64,000 bases of DNA from the NCBI RefSeq assembly GCF_036226765.1, contig NZ_CP109017.1, forward strand, positions 4,961,001 to 5,025,000, read 5' to 3'. Shown here piece after piece: positions 60,763-64,000 of the stretch (position 1 is the first letter of the stretch; every line of letters starts with the position of its first letter). The notes under the pieces were generated by a model, which did not search any database, was not told the DNA's origin, and was given only the letters and a program-made list of their open reading frames with translations. The translations under genes were made by a program, and so were the position numbers. The DNA is from Streptomyces sp. NBC_00670. GTDB lineage: Bacteria > Actinomycetota > Actinomycetes > Streptomycetales > Streptomycetaceae.

Positions 60763-62436
60763 GTGACGGTGACGGAAACAGACGTGACGCACACCACGGG
60801 CGAGTCCGACCTCGCGCTGATCCGGCTGCCGCGCACCCTCCCCCCGGAGCGGGCGGACCGCCCCGCCCTCGTGGGGGAGCGGACCGTGACCCACGGCGAA
60901 CTGCGGGCGTCCGTCGCCTCCGTGGCCTCCGGGCTGCTCGGCCTCGGTGCCGCGGTCGGCGACCGGGTGGCCATCTGGGCGGACAAGGGGCCGCGCTACG
61001 CCGAGGCGATCCTCGGCGCCCTCCAGGCGGGCTGCGCCTACGTCCCCCTCGACGGCGGCCAGCCGGTGGGCCGGGTCCGTACGATCCTCGCCGACTGCGC
61101 ACCGGTGGCCCTGTTCACCGACCGCCGCCACTGGGAGCAGCTGTCCGGCCACCTGCTGCCGGACTCCCTCAGGACGGTCGTCGTCTCCGAGGACGGGGAC
61201 GGGCACGGGCACGGGGACGAGGCCGGGTGCGGAGCCGGGGAAACGGGGACGGCGGGCGGGCGTCCGGGCGCCCCCGTCCGGACCTGGGCGGAGTTCACCG
61301 CCGCCCGGCACCTCGTCCTCCTGCCCACCCCGCACCGCGACGACCTCGCCGCGCTGCTCTACACCTCCGGCTCGACCGGCACCCCCAAGGGCGTCCGCAT
61401 CAGCTACCGCAACCTGGCGGCCTTCATCCGGTGGGCGCGCTCCGAACTGCTCGTCGGCCCGGACGACGTCTTCGCCAACCACGCCTCCTTCAACTTCGAC
61501 CTGTCCACCTTCGACCTGTTCACCGCGCTGTCGGCCGGGGCCCGCGTCTGGATCGTCCCCGACGACCACGCCCGCGACCCCGGCGCCCTCGCCGCGGGCA
61601 TCCGCGCGCACGGGGTCACCGTCTGGTACTCCGTGCCGTCGGTGCTGCACCTGCTCACCGCCTCCGGTGCGCTCACCCCCGGGGTGGTCCGCACCCTGCG
61701 CCACGTCCTGTTCGCGGGCGAGGTCTTCCCGATCGGACAACTGCGCGCCCTGGCGGCGCTGTTGCCGCCCGGCACGGAGCTGTACAACCTGTACGGCCCC
61801 ACCGAGACCAACGTCTGCACCTACCACCGGGTCCGCCCCGCGGACCTGCACCGCACCGAACCCGTGCCGATCGGCCGGCCGGTCACCGGCGCCCGGGTGT
61901 CCGTCGTCGACGAGGACGGACGCGTGCTCGACGGGCCGGACGCCTTCGGCGAGCTGATCGTCGAGGGCGACTGCGTCACGCCCGGCTACTGGCGCCGGGA
62001 GTCCGAACCCGCCGCCGAGGACCACTGGCGGCACCGCCACGCCACCGGTGACCTCGTCTCCTACGAGGGGGACGAACTGGTCTACCGGGGCCGCAAGGAC
62101 CGCATGGTCAAGGTGTCCGGCTACCGGATCGAACTGGGTGAGATCGAGGCCGCCGTGCTCCGGCACCCCGACATCGCCGACGCGGCCGTCGTCCTCGACA
62201 CGGCGGGCGCCGACCGGCGCATCGCCCTCTACTACACGCTGCGGACCCCCGGCCGGGGGCCCGGCCTCGTCGCGCTCAAGCGGCACTGCGCGCGGTTCCT
62301 GCCGCGCTACATGCTCCCGCGGACGGCGACCCGCCTCGACGAGCTGCCGCGCAACGCCAACGGCAAGACGGACTACCGCCGGCTGTCCGGGACCGCCGGC
62401 GCGGCCCGGCCGGCGCGGGCCCTGCCCGGAAGGTGA
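60763..62436 (+). CDS. redM: RedM, L-prolyl-AMP ligase (adenylation domain)
   Basis: 557 residues from GTG 60,763, eight bases after the redN stop. Adenylation motifs are in order: LLYTSGSTGTPKGV (A3), NFDLSTFDLFTAL, NLYGPTETNV (A5), ATGDLV (A7), RGRKDRMVKVSGYRIELGEIEA (A8), and NANGKTDYRRL with the C-terminal Lys. An extra DGDGHGHGDEAGCG loop lies near residue 145. It activates L-proline as the AMP ester and loads it on RedO, the first step of the bipyrrole branch. Confidence 0.92.
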   Translation: MTVTETDVTHTTGESDLALIRLPRTLPPERADRPALVGERTVTHGELRASVASVASGLLGLGAAVGDRVAIWADKGPRYAEAILGALQAGCAYVPLDGGQPVGRVRTILADCAPVALFTDRRHWEQLSGHLLPDSLRTVVVSEDGDGHGHGDEAGCGAGETGTAGGRPGAPVRTWAEFTAARHLVLLPTPHRDDLAALLYTSGSTGTPKGVRISYRNLAAFIRWARSELLVGPDDVFANHASFNFDLSTFDLFTALSAGARVWIVPDDHARDPGALAAGIRAHGVTVWYSVPSVLHLLTASGALTPGVVRTLRHVLFAGEVFPIGQLRALAALLPPGTELYNLYGPTETNVCTYHRVRPADLHRTEPVPIGRPVTGARVSVVDEDGRVLDGPDAFGELIVEGDCVTPGYWRRESEPAAEDHWRHRHATGDLVSYEGDELVYRGRKDRMVKVSGYRIELGEIEAAVLRHPDIADAAVVLDTAGADRRIALYYTLRTPGRGPGLVALKRHCARFLPRYMLPRTATRLDELPRNANGKTDYRRLSGTAGAARPARALPGR

Positions 62437-62447
62437 CGGAGACGCAT

Positions 62448-64000
62448 ATGAACCATGGCCCGACCGGCCCGTACGGGCGGGGCGCGGAACCGACGACGGT
62501 TGCCGGGCTCCTGCGACACCACCGCGAGCGTCGCCCGGACGCCCTCGCGTACCGCTTCCTGACCGGGGCCGGGGATTCCGACGGCGAGTCGGTCAGCTAC
62601 CGCCAACTCGACTCGCGCGTGCGGGCGGTGGCCGCGCTCCTCCAGCGCGAGCACCTGGCCGGGAAGCCGGTCCTGCTGCTCCACCCGCCGGGGCTCGACT
62701 ACGTCGCCGCGTTCCTCGGCTGCCTGTACGCGGGCGCCGTCGCCGTCCCCGCCTACCCGCCGGACACCCGGCGGTTCGGCCAGACCATGCCCCGGCTCGC
62801 CGCGATCGCCCGGGACGCGCGGGCCACGCACGCGCTGACGACGCGGGAGATCTCCCGCTTCGTGGCCGGCCGGCCCGGCGACCTCGCCGCGTTCGGCCTG
62901 GGCGGGCTGCGCTGGCTGGTGACCGGCGGCGCCGACACCGCCGGGGCGGAGGACTGGCGCGATCCGGGTCCGGTCCGGCAGGGCCCGGCATTCCTCCAGT
63001 ACACCTCCGGCTCGACCTCGTCGCCCAAGGGCGTCATGGTCGGCGACGACAACCTGCTGCACAACCTCCGCGCGATCCACCGGCGGCTGGAGCACGACGC
63101 CGACTCGGCGATGGTCTCGTGGCTGCCGCCGTACCACGACATGGGCCTTATTGGCGGCATCCTGACCCCGCTGTACGGGGGGTTCCCGGCGCATCTGATG
63201 GCACCCATGACCTTCGTCCGGCGGCCGCTGCTGTGGCTGGAGACGCTGTCCCGCACCCGCGCCTCCACCAGCGTCGCGCCCAACTTCGGCTTCGAGACGT
63301 GCGTCCGCCGGATCACGGACGAGCAGCGCGCGGGGCTGGACCTGAGCGGGTGGCGGCTGGCGCTGAACGGGGCGGAGCCGGTGCGCGCCGACACCCTGCG
63401 GCGCTTCACCGACCGGTTCGCGCCCTGCGGCTTCCGGGAGGAGGCGCTGCTGCCGTGCTACGGGCTCGCCGAGGCCACGCTGATGGTGACCGGGGTCCGG
63501 GCGGGCGTGGCGCCCACCGTCGGGTCGTTCGCCGCCCGGGAGCTGGGCGACGGCACGGTCCGGCCCGTGCCGGGCGGCGGTGGGGGGCGGGTGACCGAGG
63601 TCGTCGGCTGCGGTCCGGTCGTCGACGGTGTGGACGTCGCGATCGTCGACCCGGGCACCCGGCGGCGGGTCCCCTCGGGGGACGGAAGCGGTGGCGGAGG
63701 CGGTGGCCGGGTCGGGGAGATCTGGCTCGCCGGGGGCAGCGTCGCCCACGGCTACTGGCGCCGGCCCGAGGCGACGGAGGAGGCGTTCGGGGCGCGTATC
63801 GAGGGCATCGGGGGCATCGGGGGTGAGGACGGCGGCCGGTGGCTCCGCACGGGAGACCTCGGCTTCGTGCGCGACGGCGAACTGTACGTCGTCGGCCGCA
63901 CCAAGGACGTCGTCATCGTGCAGGGCCGCAACCACTACCCGCACGACATCGAGCTGACGGCCGAGCGCACGGACCCGCGCCTGCGCACCGGCTGCGGCGC
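62448..64000 (+). CDS. redL: RedL, fatty acyl-AMP ligase start of a modular synthase (3' end outside window)
   Basis: 517 residues visible from ATG 62,448, with GGAG ahead; the frame is open at the window end. The fatty acyl-AMP ligase domain shows LQYTSGSTSSPKGVMV, SWLPPYHDMGLIGGI, SVAPNFGFE, CYGLAEATLMV, WLAGGSVAHGYWRRPE and VGRTKDVVIVQGRNHYPHDIE. In the S. coelicolor cluster RedL continues with carrier, KS, AT and alpha-oxoamine synthase domains. It activates the dodecanoate chain and extends it with malonate and glycine to 4-keto-2-undecylpyrroline. A Gly-rich insert (SGGGGGGRVGE) lies near 63,690-63,720. Confidence 0.9.
   Translation, partial: MNHGPTGPYGRGAEPTTVAGLLRHHRERRPDALAYRFLTGAGDSDGESVSYRQLDSRVRAVAALLQREHLAGKPVLLLHPPGLDYVAAFLGCLYAGAVAVPAYPPDTRRFGQTMPRLAAIARDARATHALTTREISRFVAGRPGDLAAFGLGGLRWLVTGGADTAGAEDWRDPGPVRQGPAFLQYTSGSTSSPKGVMVGDDNLLHNLRAIHRRLEHDADSAMVSWLPPYHDMGLIGGILTPLYGGFPAHLMAPMTFVRRPLLWLETLSRTRASTSVAPNFGFETCVRRITDEQRAGLDLSGWRLALNGAEPVRADTLRRFTDRFAPCGFREEALLPCYGLAEATLMVTGVRAGVAPTVGSFAARELGDGTVRPVPGGGGGRVTEVVGCGPVVDGVDVAIVDPGTRRRVPSGDGSGGGGGGRVGEIWLAGGSVAHGYWRRPEATEEAFGARIEGIGGIGGEDGGRWLRTGDLGFVRDGELYVVGRTKDVVIVQGRNHYPHDIELTAERTDPRLRTGCG

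Overview
The window is very GC-rich actinobacterial DNA. Codon usage, the conservon operon, the WhiJ/DUF397-type regulators, the NHEJ Ku/LigD pair and a syntenic undecylprodigiosin-type cluster all point to a Streptomyces chromosome arm. Genes sit on both strands in short operons with many GTG starts and ATGA/GTGA overlaps, and no RNA genes were recognised. All calls come from reading the sequence; no database search was possible.

Layout, part 1 (1-32,800). The 3' end of lon is followed by a MarR regulator and a PP2C-like protein. Next is a conservon (cvnA-B-C-D) with a StyA-type flavin monooxygenase as fifth gene. Then come an NlpC/P60 cell-wall hydrolase, a TetR regulator with an AurF-like diiron oxygenase, a PbpA/FtsW pair, and a divergent LigD-polymerase/Ku pair. 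An orphan ketosynthase carries an extra N-terminal domain. A regulator/cupin/membrane block, an SDR/MmyB divergent pair, an LLM flavin oxidoreductase and a Tat-exported PHP-domain protein with a natural histidine-rich N-terminus follow. The section closes with a frameshifted small gene, an RsbW-like ATPase, and an HTH / XRE-DUF5753 / DUF397 block ending in a strong hairpin.

Layout, part 2 (32,900-38,000). This is a compact RiPP locus on the minus strand: a tetratricopeptide/NB-ARC protein, a 67-residue precursor ending in a THAASLIRPRPS tail (HaaA-like), an FxsB-family radical SAM/SPASM maturase, and a GNAT acetyltransferase. The precursor gene has a rare TTA codon, so its translation is probably under bldA control.

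Layout, part 3 (38,000-45,600). Assorted genes: an ABM-fold monooxygenase preceded by an AT-rich inverted repeat, small hypotheticals, a GNAT, an MmyB-type regulator with a coupled small protein, and a divergent SRPBCC / metallo-hydrolase / carboxylesterase operon.

Layout, part 4 (45,885-64,000 and beyond). This is the front of a prodiginine (red) cluster. Its order matches, as I recall it, the S. coelicolor red cluster: redD, X, W, Y (+), then redZ, V, U, T, S, R, Q (-), then redP, O, N, M, L (+, cut by the window end). RedM/O/W activate, carry and oxidise proline to a pyrrolyl thioester. RedX and RedN extend it and add serine to build the bipyrrole. RedP/Q/R make the fatty-acyl chain and RedL starts the alkylpyrrole. 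RedU installs phosphopantetheine; RedD (SARP) and RedZ (atypical response regulator) control the pathway. Between redQ and redP lies a mirrored array of heptamers at exact 11-bp pitch, which looks like a bidirectional SARP operator.
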